Shown here piece after piece: positions 17,258-27,213 of a stretch of DNA of 64,000 nucleotides. The stretch covers positions 62,001 through 126,000 of the forward strand of contig NZ_JNNU01000003.1 of assembly GCF_000732195.1 (NCBI RefSeq), in the 5' to 3' direction. Under the pieces are notes generated by a model. It ran no database searches. It had not been told where the DNA came from and was given only the letters and a program-made list of their open reading frames with translations. The translations under genes were made by a program, and so were the position numbers. Position 1 is the first letter of the stretch. Each line of letters begins with the position of its first letter. This DNA is from Neorhizobium vignae (GTDB lineage: Bacteria; Pseudomonadota; Alphaproteobacteria; Rhizobiales; Rhizobiaceae).

Positions 17258-18316
17258 ATGTCGCAAGGCCTCTCACCCATCGCATTCCTGAGACGCACCC
17301 GCCGGCCGGGCCGGATCGGCGTCACCGACGTTCTCTCCTGGGCCTGGCTGATCCTGGGCACGATTGCCGTGCTCATTCCGGTGGTCTGGGCGGGGTTGTC
17401 CTCGTTCAAGCCGGCTGCCGAGATCACCCGCTTTCCGCCGACGCTGCTGCCGCGTGCAGCGGTCCAGCAGACCGTCCCCGGCTTCGACGCACCACTCAGC
17501 CTCTGGACCGTCGATGTCGATGGCCAGTCGCGCGAGATGGCGATGGTCCGGCGCATCGGGCTGAAGGCCCAGATGGTCGATCCGAGCAATCCCGGACCGC
17601 CGGTCAGCGTCGACGTCAAGACGATGTCGCCGGTCCAGCGGCTCACCATCGCGACCGAGAACTATACCGATCCGCTCACCCGGTTCGACTTCCTCACCTT
17701 CCTGAAGAATTCTGTCTTCGTCACCTTCGTCGCGACGCTGCTGACGCTCGTCGTCAACGCGCTTGCCGCTTTCGCGTTGTCGAAATACCGGTTTCGGGGC
17801 GAGAAGGCCATTTTCGTGCTGATCATCTCGACGCTCATGATCCCCCTGACGGTGGTCATGGTGCCGGCCTATCTGGTCGTCGTCGGGGTGGGCCTGGTGG
17901 ACAGTCTCTGGGGCATCATCATCCCGACAATCGCCTCGCCGACCGGCGTCTTCCTGCTGCGCCAGTACATGCTCACCATTCCCGACGAACTCATCGAGGC
18001 GGCGCGTGTCGACGCGGCAAGCGAGTTCCGGATATTCTGGCGCATCGTCCTGCCGCTGACGGCGCCGGCCCTCGCGGTGCTGGCGATCTTTTCCGTCCTG
18101 TGGCGGTGGAACGACTTCCTCTGGCCGCTGATCGTGCTCAGCAGCCGCGAAAACTTCACCCTGCAGGTCGGGCTCAACGCCTTCCAGGGGGAATTCTCCG
18201 TGCAGTGGAACTACATCCTCGCCATGACCTTCCTGAGCCTGGCGCCAGTCACGGTCGTCTTCCTGTTCCTGCAGAAATACATCACCACCGGCATTGCCGG
18301 CACGGGAATGAAGTGA
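17258..18316 (+). CDS. Sugar ABC transporter permease 2 (MalG/UgpE type)
   Basis: 352 aa, six transmembrane segments, EAA loop EAARVDAASEFRIFWRIVLPL. Between the first and second membrane segments is a long periplasmic insertion (about residues 55-145, including SREMAMVRRIGL and ENYTDPL) that is much larger than in E. coli MalG and is found in a rhizobial subgroup of these permeases. It ends three bases from the stop of the convergent LacI-type regulator gene. Last gene of the operon. Confidence 0.93.
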   Translation: MSQGLSPIAFLRRTRRPGRIGVTDVLSWAWLILGTIAVLIPVVWAGLSSFKPAAEITRFPPTLLPRAAVQQTVPGFDAPLSLWTVDVDGQSREMAMVRRIGLKAQMVDPSNPGPPVSVDVKTMSPVQRLTIATENYTDPLTRFDFLTFLKNSVFVTFVATLLTLVVNALAAFALSKYRFRGEKAIFVLIISTLMIPLTVVMVPAYLVVVGVGLVDSLWGIIIPTIASPTGVFLLRQYMLTIPDELIEAARVDAASEFRIFWRIVLPLTAPALAVLAIFSVLWRWNDFLWPLIVLSSRENFTLQVGLNAFQGEFSVQWNYILAMTFLSLAPVTVVFLFLQKYITTGIAGTGMK

Positions 18317-18319
18317 GGT

Positions 18320-19360
18320 TCACCTGCGGGGCGGCGCGACGCTGCCCCGCAGAACCAGCTTGCAGCCGAGCTCCAGCCGGTAGGCCGGCCGCAGCGGGTC
18401 GTTGGCGACGAGCCGCTGTTCCAGAAGGCTGATTGCAGCCGCCCCCAGCCGGTCGGTCGGCAACTGGACCGTCGACAGCGGAGGCGTGCTGAATTCCCCG
18501 GGCACGATATCGTCGAAGCCGAGCACGGACATGTCTTCCGGCACACGGATGCCGAATGCCGCAAGCGCCCTCAGGCAGCCGAGCGCCAGGTTATCGGCGG
18601 CGCAGAAGATCGCGGTCGCGCCGCGCAGGCGGCTATCTTCGGAAAGCAGCTGGCGGACCGCCTGCTCGCCCTGGTGGGGCTCGTATCCCTCCGCCTCGAC
18701 GATCATCTCCGGCAATACGGCAAGGCCGGCTGCGAGATGCGCATCGGCGTAGCCGTCATACCGGCGGCGGATAGTGGTCCTGCCCTTCCAGGTCAGATGC
18801 AGGATGCGGCGATGGCCGAGCGAAAGCAGGTGTTCGGTTCCCTGGCGGGCGCCGAAGCGGTTTTCCCCGGTGACCGTATCGACCAACATCGAAGGGTCCT
18901 CGCCGTTGAGGATGACGAGCGGCGCCCGCCCTGCCGCAAGGGCGCGGATCAGCTCCGGCTGATCGTCGTTGAGGATGACGATGCCGTCGACGTTTTCGGC
19001 CTGCGCCATGCGGCGCACCTCGCCCGCGTCGATCCGGGTGCCGGCGCTGACGAAAGGCACGATCCGAATGCTGAGCCGCTCGCATTCCTGGCGCAGGCTG
19101 TTGAGCATCGTCCAGCTGACGAGATTGACGTCGCTGTGAGGCGCCGCATCGCTGGTGATCGCCAGGAGGATCGTGCGAAGCGTGGCGATCGTCGCCCGGC
19201 TTCGACGCTTTTCCAGATATCCCAGCCTTTGCGCGGAATTGAGCACCCGCTCCCGAACCTCTATGGATATCGGCGCGGTTCCGTTGAGAACATGGGACGC
19301 GGTACTGAGCGAGACACCGGCATCCAGAGCCACATCTTTCAAGCCCAACTTGGCTTTCAA
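18320..19360 (-). CDS. LacI-family transcriptional regulator of the pectin-type locus
   Basis: 346 aa. Helix-turn-helix near residues 6-27 (LKDVALDAGVSLSTASHVLNG), then a periplasmic-binding-protein-like sensor domain with FCAADNLALGCLRALAAFGIRVPEDMSVLGFDD, the usual family ending of the effector domain. The start is a TTG at 19360, the only start codon that keeps the helix-turn-helix; its ribosome site is weak (AAAGAAA), so the exact start is uncertain. Convergent with the transporter operon. Most likely controls the divergent promoters at 9982-10176 through the paired TGAAAATATTTTCA sites and responds to a sugar intermediate (inference). Confidence 0.9.
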   Translation of the reverse strand: MKAKLGLKDVALDAGVSLSTASHVLNGTAPISIEVRERVLNSAQRLGYLEKRRSRATIATLRTILLAITSDAAPHSDVNLVSWTMLNSLRQECERLSIRIVPFVSAGTRIDAGEVRRMAQAENVDGIVILNDDQPELIRALAAGRAPLVILNGEDPSMLVDTVTGENRFGARQGTEHLLSLGHRRILHLTWKGRTTIRRRYDGYADAHLAAGLAVLPEMIVEAEGYEPHQGEQAVRQLLSEDSRLRGATAIFCAADNLALGCLRALAAFGIRVPEDMSVLGFDDIVPGEFSTPPLSTVQLPTDRLGAAAISLLEQRLVANDPLRPAYRLELGCKLVLRGSVAPPRR

Positions 19361-19645
19361 CAGAATTTCTTTCGATTTGAGCTGGGTTTTTGAAGCGCCG
19401 ATACGAGCAGACGATGTCTCGCATAGTTCGTGCAGGCGATTTGGATATCTGCGCGCACGATCCGTGGCCGAAGAGGTGCCTCATCTCCCTGATGCGATGA
19501 ACTTCGTCCATCATGCATGCTCACGGGGCTCCGACGCAAGACAATCTTGACGCGGCCTTTCGTCGAAAAGCCGCGTCGCCGTTATGGTGGGAGCGGTCCC
19601 GTCTTCCAGCCAAGCATCTGGGTCCGACACCGGATGCCTTGGACT
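19361..19645. other. Intergenic region between LacI regulator and iolG
   Basis: 285 bp without a supported gene. It contains the promoter region of the LacI gene and, at 19549-19577, a hairpin with 14-bp arms (GACGCGGCCTTTCG / CGAAAAGCCGCGTC, one mismatch) that lies about 70 bp past the iolG stop. No T-tract follows it on the minus strand. Confidence 0.5.
19549..19577. terminator. Stem-loop downstream of iolG
   Basis: 14-bp arms with one mismatch and almost no loop beyond the fraying end; GC-rich base, A/T-rich tip. Positioned to end or stabilise the iolG transcript. Without a U-tract it is only a candidate. Confidence 0.45.
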
Positions 19646-20641
19646 TTATTCGCCGATGACGATCGACTTGCCTTCCTTGGCGGCCCGCACGGCTGCGTCG
19701 GCCAGCATCAGCGCGATCACACCGTCTTCGGCGGAAGGCGAGGGGGCCGAGCCGCTTTCGAGGCTGTCGATGAAGGCGGAAATTTCCGCTGCGTAAGCCT
19801 CGGTATAACGCGTCATGAAGAAGTCGTGCAGCGGAGGGCGGGTATAGCCGTCCTTGTTGGCGATCTCGATCGAGACCGGCCGCTGGTTTTCGGCGGCGAC
19901 GGAGCCGAGCGATCCGTGCACCTCGATGCGCTGGTCGTAACCGTAGCTTGCCCGGCGGGAGTTGGAGATGATCGCCTGCCTGCCGCTTTTCGTGGTCAGG
20001 ATGAGGCTTGCGCTGTCATAGTCGCCAAGCTCGCCGATTTTCGGATCGACCAGCACGGCGCCGGACGCCATAACGCTGTGGATTTCCTCGCCGAGCAGGA
20101 AACGCGCCATGTCGAAGTCGTGGATCGTCATGTCGCGGAAAATGCCTCCGGACACCTTGATGTATTCCGCCGGCGGCGGGCCGGGGTCACGGCTGGTGAT
20201 GGTCACCATCTCCACCTTGCCGATCCTGCCGTCGTCGATCGCCTGTCGCACGGCGCGGAAATGCGGATCGAAGCGGCGGTTGAAGCCGAGCATTACCTTG
20301 GCGCCGGTCCTGCGAACCGTCTCGACGCAGGCTTTGGCGCGGTCTACGTCGAGGTCGATCGGCTTTTCACAGAAGATTGCCTTGCCGGCCTTGGCGAAGC
20401 GTTCGATCAGGTCCGCATGGGTATTGGTCGGCGTGCAGATGATGACGGCGTCGATATCGCGATCGGCCTCGACCGCGTCGATCGTGCTGACCTTGCAGCC
20501 GGTGCTGTCGGCAATTGCTTGCGCCGCGTCGGTCATGGCATCCACCACCGCGACGAGTTTTGCTCGCTTGTCCTGCGCGATGGCGCGCGCATGTACCTTG
20601 CCGATCCGGCCTGCGCCGAGAAGCGCCAATTTCGTGACCAT
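19646..20641 (-). CDS. iolG: Inositol 2-dehydrogenase
   Basis: 331 aa. Start at MVTKLALLGAG, with GGGAGG upstream. NAD-binding Rossmann motif GAGRIG at residues 9-14, catalytic Lys in CEKPIDLD, and the inositol-dehydrogenase His/Asp region GGIFRDMTIHDFDMARFL. It oxidises myo-inositol to 2-keto-myo-inositol (scyllo-inosose), the first step of the pathway continued by IolE, IolD, IolB and IolC. It is transcribed divergently from iolR, sharing the 20642-20807 control region. In Ensifer meliloti the gene is called idhA. Related sugar dehydrogenases share the fold, but the neighbouring complete iol set makes this assignment firm. Confidence 0.92.
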   Translation of the reverse strand: MVTKLALLGAGRIGKVHARAIAQDKRAKLVAVVDAMTDAAQAIADSTGCKVSTIDAVEADRDIDAVIICTPTNTHADLIERFAKAGKAIFCEKPIDLDVDRAKACVETVRRTGAKVMLGFNRRFDPHFRAVRQAIDDGRIGKVEMVTITSRDPGPPPAEYIKVSGGIFRDMTIHDFDMARFLLGEEIHSVMASGAVLVDPKIGELGDYDSASLILTTKSGRQAIISNSRRASYGYDQRIEVHGSLGSVAAENQRPVSIEIANKDGYTRPPLHDFFMTRYTEAYAAEISAFIDSLESGSAPSPSAEDGVIALMLADAAVRAAKEGKSIVIGE

Positions 20642-20743
20642 GATGTCCTCCCGTGACATTGTCCGCTGTTTCAGCCAGACCCGCCTGCGCGGGCGACGCA
20701 GCCGTTTTCCCTGCTGCGTTTCAGACTGTCCAAATTGAAATTT

Positions 20744-20757
20744 GGAATATATGTTCT
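20744..20757. promoter_or_regulatory. Candidate IolR operator in the iolG-iolR intergenic region
   Basis: GGAATATATGTTCT fits GGAA-N6-TTCC with one mismatch. From memory, GGAA-N6-TTCC is the motif reported for the RpiR-type IolR of Ensifer meliloti. It sits in an A/T-rich stretch about 50 bp upstream of iolR, where the divergent promoters should be. Confidence 0.55.
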
Positions 20758-20807
20758 ATTTTGCTAGTTTGTGATTTCATCCATGTCAAGGAGAACGGAA
20801 GGACCGA

Positions 20808-21620
20808 ATGGAGGACAGGGCGCCGGCCAGCATCAAGCAATTCGAAGAACGGCTGATCGACGTTTCGGAAAGCCTGCCGAAGCGGCTGCGGCAATGCGCC
20901 GACTATGTTGCGGCGAACAAGGACCGGATTGCGGTATCTACGGTGGCCGAGATGGCGGAAGGGGCCGGCGTGCAGCCTTCGGCCTTCATGCGCTTCTGCC
21001 GGATCCTCGGTTTTTCCGGGTTCTCCGAAATGCAGCGGCTGTTTCGCGAGTCCTACGCCGGCGGCTGGCCGGACTATTCGACGCGGCTGAAACATCTGCG
21101 GGAAAAGGCCGAGGGCAGCGCGTCAGCGCTGCTGGGCGAGTTCGTCGATGCTGGCCGCGCTTCGCTCGAAAACCTCCTGAAGACGATCGATCCGAAGACC
21201 CTGGACGATGCCGTCGAGGCGCTGGCGAAGGCGCAAATGATCCACATCATAGGCCTCAGGCGCTCCTTTCCGGTCGCGAGCTACATCTCGTATGCATTCG
21301 AGAAGATGAACGTACCGGCCATGCTGCATTCCGGCGTCGGGGGGCTCGACAACCACAATGCCATCCGGACCGGCGACGTGCTGCTGGCGGTCACCTTTTC
21401 TCCCTATTCGGCAGAGACGGTCGATATGGTCGAGGCGGTGAGCGCTCGGGGCATCCCGGTTGTTGCCCTGACCGATACGATCGTCAGCCCCTTGCGGAAG
21501 TTCGAAACGATCACACTTTCCGTCTCGGAGGTTGATTTCGGGGCGTTCCGCTCGCTGTCGGCGACGCTCTGTTTGGCCATCGTGCTGTCGGTGGCGGTGG
21601 GCACAAAACGGTCTGAGTGA
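20808..21620 (+). CDS. iolR: RpiR-family repressor of inositol catabolism
   Basis: 270 aa. N-terminal RpiR helix-turn-helix (about residues 5-80, with VAEMAEGAGVQPSAFMRFCRILGFSGFSE split here as VAEMAEGAGVQPSAFMRF and LGFSGFSEMQRLF), then a SIS sugar-isomerase-like effector domain (about 125-260, with IHIIGLRRSFPVASYI and FSPYSAETVDMVE). In rhizobia the IolR repressor is relieved by a late phosphorylated intermediate of inositol breakdown. The gene lies between iolG and iolCDEB, and candidate operators lie on both sides of it, at 20744 and 21648. Confidence 0.92.
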   Translation: MEDRAPASIKQFEERLIDVSESLPKRLRQCADYVAANKDRIAVSTVAEMAEGAGVQPSAFMRFCRILGFSGFSEMQRLFRESYAGGWPDYSTRLKHLREKAEGSASALLGEFVDAGRASLENLLKTIDPKTLDDAVEALAKAQMIHIIGLRRSFPVASYISYAFEKMNVPAMLHSGVGGLDNHNAIRTGDVLLAVTFSPYSAETVDMVEAVSARGIPVVALTDTIVSPLRKFETITLSVSEVDFGAFRSLSATLCLAIVLSVAVGTKRSE

Positions 21621-21647
21621 ATGTTTATGTTGAAAAGCTAGAAAATA

Positions 21648-21660
21648 GAATTTATAGTTC
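21648..21660. promoter_or_regulatory. Candidate second IolR operator, upstream of iolC
   Basis: GAATTTATAGTTC, followed by ATTTCT, resembles the site at 20744 (GAATATATGTTCTATTT) apart from one inserted base in the spacer. It is in the 125-bp gap between iolR and iolC. Because the spacing is N7 rather than N6, it is weaker than the first site. Confidence 0.4.
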
Positions 21661-21745
21661 ATTTCTGATTGGAGGCGGCCGGGGAGGATCGGCCGGATCC
21701 GGGCGGTATCGACGGGCATAAAGCCCAGCCGCGAGGGAGGAAGTC

Positions 21746-23674
21746 TTGACGTCACTGGATCTCATCACGATCGGCCGTTCGTCCGTCGATCTTTACGGCG
21801 TGCAGGTCGGCGGGCGTCTGGAGGACATGGCGTCCTTCAACAAATATATCGGCGGCTCGCCGACGAACATCGCCGCCGGTGCGGCAAGGCTCGGGCTGAA
21901 ATCGGCGCTGATCACCCGCGTCGGCGCCGAGCATATGGGCCGGTTCATTCGCGAGCAGCTGATCCGCGAGAAGGTCGACGTGCGGGGCGTCAAGACCGAT
22001 CCGGAGCGCCTGACGGCGCTCGTTTTGCTCGGCATCCGCGACCAGCACCAGTTTCCGCTGATCTTCTATCGCGAGAACTGCGCCGACATGGCGCTTTGCG
22101 AAGACGATATCGATCCCGGCTTTATTGCGGAGGCCGGCTGCGTCTGCGCCACGGGCACCCATCTTTCCCATCCGAACACCGAGGCTGCCGTCTTGAAGGC
22201 GTTGCGGCTCGCCCGCGAGAATGGCGCCCGCACGGCCCTCGACATCGACTATCGCCCGAACCTCTGGGGCCTTGCGGGCCATGAGGCAGGCGAAAGCCGC
22301 TTCATCGAGTCCGGCAAAGTGACTGCCAAGCTGCAATCGAGCCTGCACCTGTTCGATCTGTTGGTCGGGACCGAAGAGGAATTTCATATCGCCGGCGGTT
22401 CGACCGACACGCTCGAGGCGCTGAGAGCGGTTCGCTCCGTTTCCAAGGCGACGCTGGTCTGCAAGCGCGGCCCGATGGGCGCCGTCGTTTTCGAAGGCGC
22501 TATTCCCGATAGCCTCGACAAGGGCCAGACGGGGCAGGGTTTTCCGATCGAGGTCTTCAACGTGCTCGGCGCCGGCGACGGCTTCATGGCGGGCCTGCTG
22601 AAGGGCTGGCTTACCGGGGAGGACTGGCCGACAGCGCTGAAATACGCCAACGCCTGCGGCGCATTCGCCGTCTCGCGTCACGGTTGTACGCCGGCCTATC
22701 CGAGCTGGGAAGAGCTGCAATATTTCTTTCGCACCGGTATCCGGGACAGGGCGTTGCGCAAGGACGGGGCGCTGGAGCAGGTTCATTGGTCCACCAACCG
22801 GACCGGCGAGTGGCCACAATTGCGGGTCTTTGCCTTCGATCACCGCATGCAGCTCGAAGCCATTGCCGATGAGGCCGGCCAGAGTTCGGAGCGGATCGAC
22901 GAGTTCAAGGCGCTCTGCCTGAAGGCCGCGCTCGACGTTTCGGATGGCAGACACGGTTACGGCATTCTTTGCGACGGGCGGCTTGGCCGCGAGACGCTTC
23001 ACAAGGCGACGGGCACGGGGTTGTGGATCGGCCGGCCGGTGGAATGGCCGGGCTCGCGCCCGCTTACCCTGGAACCAGAACTTGGTCCCGACTTCGGTGG
23101 CATCACCGAATGGCCGGTCGAGAATGTCGCCAAGGTTCTCTGCTTCTACCATCCCGATGATCCGGCCGAGATGCGGGAGAAACAGGAAGAGGTGATCCAG
23201 CGCCTGTTTGCCGCCACCCGCCGCAACCGGCTGGAAATGCTGCTGGAGGTGATCCCCTCCAAGGTCGGACCGGTCAACGATCGAACTGTTGCCGATATCA
23301 TCGAGCGTTTTTACGAGATCGGCGTCTATCCCGATTGGTGGAAGCTCGAACCGATGAAGAGCGAGGCCGCCTGGGCGAATGCCTGCGCCGCGATCAAGAA
23401 GCACGATCCCTATGTGCGCGGTATCGTCGTGCTCGGGCTCGATGCGCCGATGGCGGAGCTGGAGGAAAGCTTTGCCACCGCGGCGCGCTTCGACCTTGTG
23501 AAGGGTTTTGCCGTCGGCCGGACAATTTTTGGCGATGCGGCGCGGCGCTGGTTTGCCGGCGCGATCGGCGACGACGAGGCGGTGGCCGACATGGTGCGTA
23601 AATACCGCGAACTCTGCACGGCCTGGGACACGGCACGCGCAAGAGCCGGCAGCGGAGGAGGAAACGGCCAATGA
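21746..23674 (+). CDS. iolC: Bifunctional 5-dehydro-2-deoxygluconokinase / DUF2090 aldolase-like protein
   Basis: 642 aa from a TTG start six bases after GGGAGG; no ATG is better placed. Residues 1-330 are a PfkB-type kinase (GGSPTNIAAGAARLG near the N-terminus, and NVLGAGDGFMAGLLKGW carrying the anion hole and catalytic Asp) that phosphorylates 2-deoxy-5-keto-D-gluconate. Residues 335-640 are a DUF2090 domain (LRVFAFDHRMQLEAIADE, YGILCDGRLGRETLH, WWKLEPM), a TIM-barrel aldolase-like fold that in rhizobia replaces a separate IolJ to split the phosphorylated product into dihydroxyacetone phosphate and malonate semialdehyde. The fusion is usual in this group. Overlaps iolD by four bases (ATGA). 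Confidence 0.94.
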   Translation: MTSLDLITIGRSSVDLYGVQVGGRLEDMASFNKYIGGSPTNIAAGAARLGLKSALITRVGAEHMGRFIREQLIREKVDVRGVKTDPERLTALVLLGIRDQHQFPLIFYRENCADMALCEDDIDPGFIAEAGCVCATGTHLSHPNTEAAVLKALRLARENGARTALDIDYRPNLWGLAGHEAGESRFIESGKVTAKLQSSLHLFDLLVGTEEEFHIAGGSTDTLEALRAVRSVSKATLVCKRGPMGAVVFEGAIPDSLDKGQTGQGFPIEVFNVLGAGDGFMAGLLKGWLTGEDWPTALKYANACGAFAVSRHGCTPAYPSWEELQYFFRTGIRDRALRKDGALEQVHWSTNRTGEWPQLRVFAFDHRMQLEAIADEAGQSSERIDEFKALCLKAALDVSDGRHGYGILCDGRLGRETLHKATGTGLWIGRPVEWPGSRPLTLEPELGPDFGGITEWPVENVAKVLCFYHPDDPAEMREKQEEVIQRLFAATRRNRLEMLLEVIPSKVGPVNDRTVADIIERFYEIGVYPDWWKLEPMKSEAAWANACAAIKKHDPYVRGIVVLGLDAPMAELEESFATAARFDLVKGFAVGRTIFGDAARRWFAGAIGDDEAVADMVRKYRELCTAWDTARARAGSGGGNGQ

Positions 23675-25494
23675 CAAGAGTGAGACTGACCGCCGCGCAG
23701 GCGATGGTGCGCTATCTCGCAAACCAGATGACGGAGGAAGGTGTGCCCTTCATCGCCGGCGTCTGGGCGATCTTCGGGCACGGCAATGTCGCCGGCATGG
23801 GCGAGGCGTTGGCTGGTATCCGGCCGGACCTGCCGACCTATCGCGGCCAGAACGAGCAGTCGATGGCGCATGCGGCGATCGCCTATTCCAAACAGCTGCG
23901 CCGCAGCCGGGCGATGGCGGTGACCTCCTCGATCGGACCGGGCGCGCTCAACATGGTGACGGCGGCGGCCTTGGCGCATGTGAACCGCCTGCCGGTGCTT
24001 TTCATTCCGGGCGACGTCTTTGCCAATCGTGGTCCGGATCCGGTCCTGCAGCAGATCGAGGATTTCGGCGACGGTCTTGCAAGCGTCAACGACTGCTTCC
24101 GGCCGGTCAGCCGCTATTTCGACCGCATCAGCCGGCCGGAACACCTTCTGACCGCGCTGCCGCGCGCCATGCGGACGTTGACGGACCCGGCCGATTGCGG
24201 ACCGGTGACATTGGCCTTCTGCCAGGACACCCAGGCCGAGGCCTATGATTATCCGGAGAGCTTCTTCGAGCCGAGGACGTGGCATTGGCGTCGGCCACGG
24301 CCGGATGAGAACGAGCTTGAGCGTGCGGTCGAGGCGATCAGGGCCGCAAAGAACCCGGTCATCGTCGCTGGCGGCGGCGTGCATTTTTCGGGCGCGACCG
24401 GGACGCTCGCGGCATTTGCGAGCCGGCACAATATCCCGGTCGTCGAGACGCAGGCCGGCAAGTCGGTGCTGCCCTGGGACCATGCATCCAATTTCGGCCC
24501 GGTCGGCGTGACGGGCGCTTCGAGCGCCAATACGGTTTGCGAAAACGCCGATCTGGTGATTGGCGTCGGCACCCGGTTCCAGGATTTCACCACCGGCTCC
24601 TGGGCGCTCTTTAAGAATCCCACGCGCCGTATCCTGTCGCTCAATGTGCAGCCCTATGACAGTGCCAAGCACGAAGCGATCCCGCTCGTCTCGGACGCGA
24701 AGGTGGGGCTGGAGCTGATCGGCGCGGCGCTCGGCGATCATCGTTTCCAGGGAGTGGATGCCGGCCTCAAGGATGACTGGTTCGCCAAGGCGGATGCGGT
24801 CACCGCTGCCCCCAAGGACGGCAATCTGCTGCCGACCGACATGCAGGTGATCGGCGCGGTCCAACGGGCCTCGCACGACAATACCGTCGTCATGTGCGCG
24901 GCCGGCACCATGCCGGGTGAACTGCACCAACTCTGGAAGGCGGGCAGGCCGCTCTCCTACCACATGGAATACGGCTTCTCCTGCATGGGCTACGAGATCG
25001 CCGGCGGGCTCGGCATCAAGATGGCGGAGCCCGATCGCGACGTGATCGTCATGGTCGGCGACGGCTCCTACATGATGATGAATTCGGAGCTTGCGACTGC
25101 CGTCGCGATGGGCGTCAAGATCACCGTCGTGATCACCGACAACCGCGGTTACGGCTGCATCAACCGGCTGCAGATGGAGACCGGCGGCGAGCAGTTCAAC
25201 AATCTCTATGCGCATACCAACCAGGCGAACCCGATGCAGATCGATTTCGCCGCCCATGCCGCCGCAATGGGTGCCGATGCCCGCAAGGTCTCCTCGATTG
25301 CGGACCTCGAAGCGGCATTGAACGGCGCGCGGGAAGCCAAAGTCGCAACCGTGATCGTCATCGACACCGATCCCTACCCGACGCCGGAAGGCGGGGGCTA
25401 CTGGTGGGACGTCGCGGTGCCGGAGGTTTCGGACCGCGCCGAAGTCACACAAGCTCGCGCCGCCTACGAAGCGGCACTCAAGGAAAGACGCTGA
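23671..25494 (+). CDS. iolD: 3D-(3,5/4)-trihydroxycyclohexane-1,2-dione hydrolase
   Basis: 607 aa, a thiamine-diphosphate enzyme of the acetolactate-synthase fold. N-terminal pyrimidine-binding domain ([35 protein letters not shown] with the cofactor-activating Glu), central domain, and C-terminal ThDP/Mg motif [16 protein letters not shown] followed by the TDN of the metal site. It opens the ring of 3D-trihydroxycyclohexanedione to 5-deoxy-glucuronate. ATGA overlap with iolC and a one-base gap before iolE show a coupled operon. Confidence 0.95.
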   Translation: MTRVRLTAAQAMVRYLANQMTEEGVPFIAGVWAIFGHGNVAGMGEALAGIRPDLPTYRGQNEQSMAHAAIAYSKQLRRSRAMAVTSSIGPGALNMVTAAALAHVNRLPVLFIPGDVFANRGPDPVLQQIEDFGDGLASVNDCFRPVSRYFDRISRPEHLLTALPRAMRTLTDPADCGPVTLAFCQDTQAEAYDYPESFFEPRTWHWRRPRPDENELERAVEAIRAAKNPVIVAGGGVHFSGATGTLAAFASRHNIPVVETQAGKSVLPWDHASNFGPVGVTGASSANTVCENADLVIGVGTRFQDFTTGSWALFKNPTRRILSLNVQPYDSAKHEAIPLVSDAKVGLELIGAALGDHRFQGVDAGLKDDWFAKADAVTAAPKDGNLLPTDMQVIGAVQRASHDNTVVMCAAGTMPGELHQLWKAGRPLSYHMEYGFSCMGYEIAGGLGIKMAEPDRDVIVMVGDGSYMMMNSELATAVAMGVKITVVITDNRGYGCINRLQMETGGEQFNNLYAHTNQANPMQIDFAAHAAAMGADARKVSSIADLEAALNGAREAKVATVIVIDTDPYPTPEGGGYWWDVAVPEVSDRAEVTQARAAYEAALKERR

Positions 25495-25495
25495 C

Positions 25496-26407
25496 ATGAT
25501 CCTCTACGGCACCAATCCCATCGCCTGGTCGAACGATGACGACCGCTCGCTCGGCGCTCATATCAGCCTCGACCAGTGCCTCGACGAGACCGCGAAGATC
25601 GGTTTCGACGGCATCGAGAAGGGCCACAAGTTTCCGCAGGAGCCGGCAGCGCTCAAGGCGGTACTGGAGCCTCGCGGGTTGCGTTACGTTTCCGGCTGGC
25701 ATTCGCTGAACCTGCTCGTCAACTCGATTGAGGACGAGAAAAAGGCGATGCAGCCGGCGCTCGATCTCCTCAAGGCGATGGGTTCGAAAGTCATCATCGT
25801 CTGCGAGACGTCGAATGCCATCCACGGCGACGACGGCAAGGCCGTCAACGACCGTCCGAAGCTCCCTGACAGCGACTGGAAATCCTTCGGCGCCGGTGTC
25901 GAGGCGCTGGCGGAATTTGCGGCCGGGCAGGGCATCAGCCTCGTCTATCACCACCACATGGGCACGATCGTCGAGAGCGAAGCCGAGATCGACAGGCTGA
26001 TGGCCCATACCGGCCCGCATGCGAAACTCCTGCTCGATACCGGCCATTGCCTGTTCGGCGGTGGAGATCCCGAGCGCGCCGCGGAAAACCACATGGCCCG
26101 CGTCGGGCATATCCACGCCAAGAACGTGCGGCCCGATATCGCCGCGCAGGTGCGCAACGAAGGCCTTTCCTTTCTCGAAGGCGTCCGCCGCGGCGTCTTT
26201 ACCGTCCCGGGCGACAAGGAAGGCGGCGTGAGTTTTCCGCCGGTGCTGAAGATCGCTGCCGACCATGGTTATGAAGGCTGGCTGGTGATCGAGGCCGAAC
26301 AGGACCCGGACGTGCGCAATCCCTTCGAATACCAGAGCATGGGTCTTTCCTCGCTGAAGGCGATGGCGCAAGCCGCCGGCCTCGACAAGGGGAGGGGCAA
26401 CGCATGA
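25496..26407 (+). CDS. iolE: Myo-inosose-2 dehydratase
   Basis: 303 aa, xylose-isomerase-like TIM barrel. Typical IolE parts are the N-terminal [34 protein letters not shown], the metal-binding [17 protein letters not shown] and [14 protein letters not shown], and [11 protein letters not shown]. It removes water from scyllo-inosose to give the trihydroxycyclohexanedione used by IolD. One base separates it from iolD, and it overlaps iolB by four (ATGA). Confidence 0.95.
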   Translation: MILYGTNPIAWSNDDDRSLGAHISLDQCLDETAKIGFDGIEKGHKFPQEPAALKAVLEPRGLRYVSGWHSLNLLVNSIEDEKKAMQPALDLLKAMGSKVIIVCETSNAIHGDDGKAVNDRPKLPDSDWKSFGAGVEALAEFAAGQGISLVYHHHMGTIVESEAEIDRLMAHTGPHAKLLLDTGHCLFGGGDPERAAENHMARVGHIHAKNVRPDIAAQVRNEGLSFLEGVRRGVFTVPGDKEGGVSFPPVLKIAADHGYEGWLVIEAEQDPDVRNPFEYQSMGLSSLKAMAQAAGLDKGRGNA

Positions 26408-27213
26408 CGAACCTGCTGCGCAAGCCGAAAGGCGCATCCGGCAAGGTGCATGACGTGACGCCGAAGGATGCCGGCTGGGGTTATGTCGGATTTGGCCTCT
26501 ACCGCCTGAAGCCCGGCGAAAGCGCTACGGAACAGACGGGAGATACGGAAGTCATCCTCGTGCTGGTCGAAGGCAGGGCGGATATCTCTGGAGGAGGCAA
26601 GGCTTTCGGCGAGCTTGGCGACCGGATGAACGTCTTCGAGCGCAAGCCGCCGCACTGCGTCTATGTACCCGCCGGTTCCGACTGGAGCGCCAGAGCGACC
26701 ACCGAATGCACGCTCGCTGTCTGCACCGCGCCAGCCAAGCCCGGACGCGAAGCGGCGGTGATCGGGCCGGAAGGGCTTTCCCTCAATACCCGCGGCAAGG
26801 ACGCCAATACCCGCTACATCTTCCCGATCGCCATGGAAGAGCGGGACGTCGCCGACAGCCTGCTGGTCACCGAGGTGTTCACGCCGGCCGGCAACTGGTC
26901 CTCCTATCCGCCGCACCGGCATGACGAGGACAATTTCCCCGACATGACCTATCTGGAAGAGACCTATTACCACCGGCTGAACCCGGCGCAGGGGTTCGGC
27001 TTCCAGCGGGTGTTCACCGAAGACGGCGCGCTTGACGAGACCATGGCCGTCTCGGACCACGATCTCGTGCTGGTGCCGAAGGGCCATCACCCTTGCGGCG
27101 CCCCGTATGGCTACGAGATGTATTATCTGAACGTCATGGCCGGCCCGATCCGCAAATGGCGGTTCAAGAACCACCCGGACCATCACTGGATCTTCAAAAG
27201 AGACAATCCTTAG
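26404..27213 (+). CDS. iolB: 5-deoxy-glucuronate isomerase
   Basis: 269 aa, bicupin fold. Family parts include [31 protein letters not shown], and the metal-binding [25 protein letters not shown] (shown here only as [12 protein letters not shown] and LEETYYHRL). It converts 5-deoxy-glucuronate to 2-deoxy-5-keto-gluconate, the substrate of IolC. Last gene of iolCDEB. Its TAG stop overlaps the TAA stop of the convergent sulfatase gene in the four bases TTAG, leaving no room for a terminator between the two. Confidence 0.95.
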   Translation: MTNLLRKPKGASGKVHDVTPKDAGWGYVGFGLYRLKPGESATEQTGDTEVILVLVEGRADISGGGKAFGELGDRMNVFERKPPHCVYVPAGSDWSARATTECTLAVCTAPAKPGREAAVIGPEGLSLNTRGKDANTRYIFPIAMEERDVADSLLVTEVFTPAGNWSSYPPHRHDEDNFPDMTYLEETYYHRLNPAQGFGFQRVFTEDGALDETMAVSDHDLVLVPKGHHPCGAPYGYEMYYLNVMAGPIRKWRFKNHPDHHWIFKRDNP

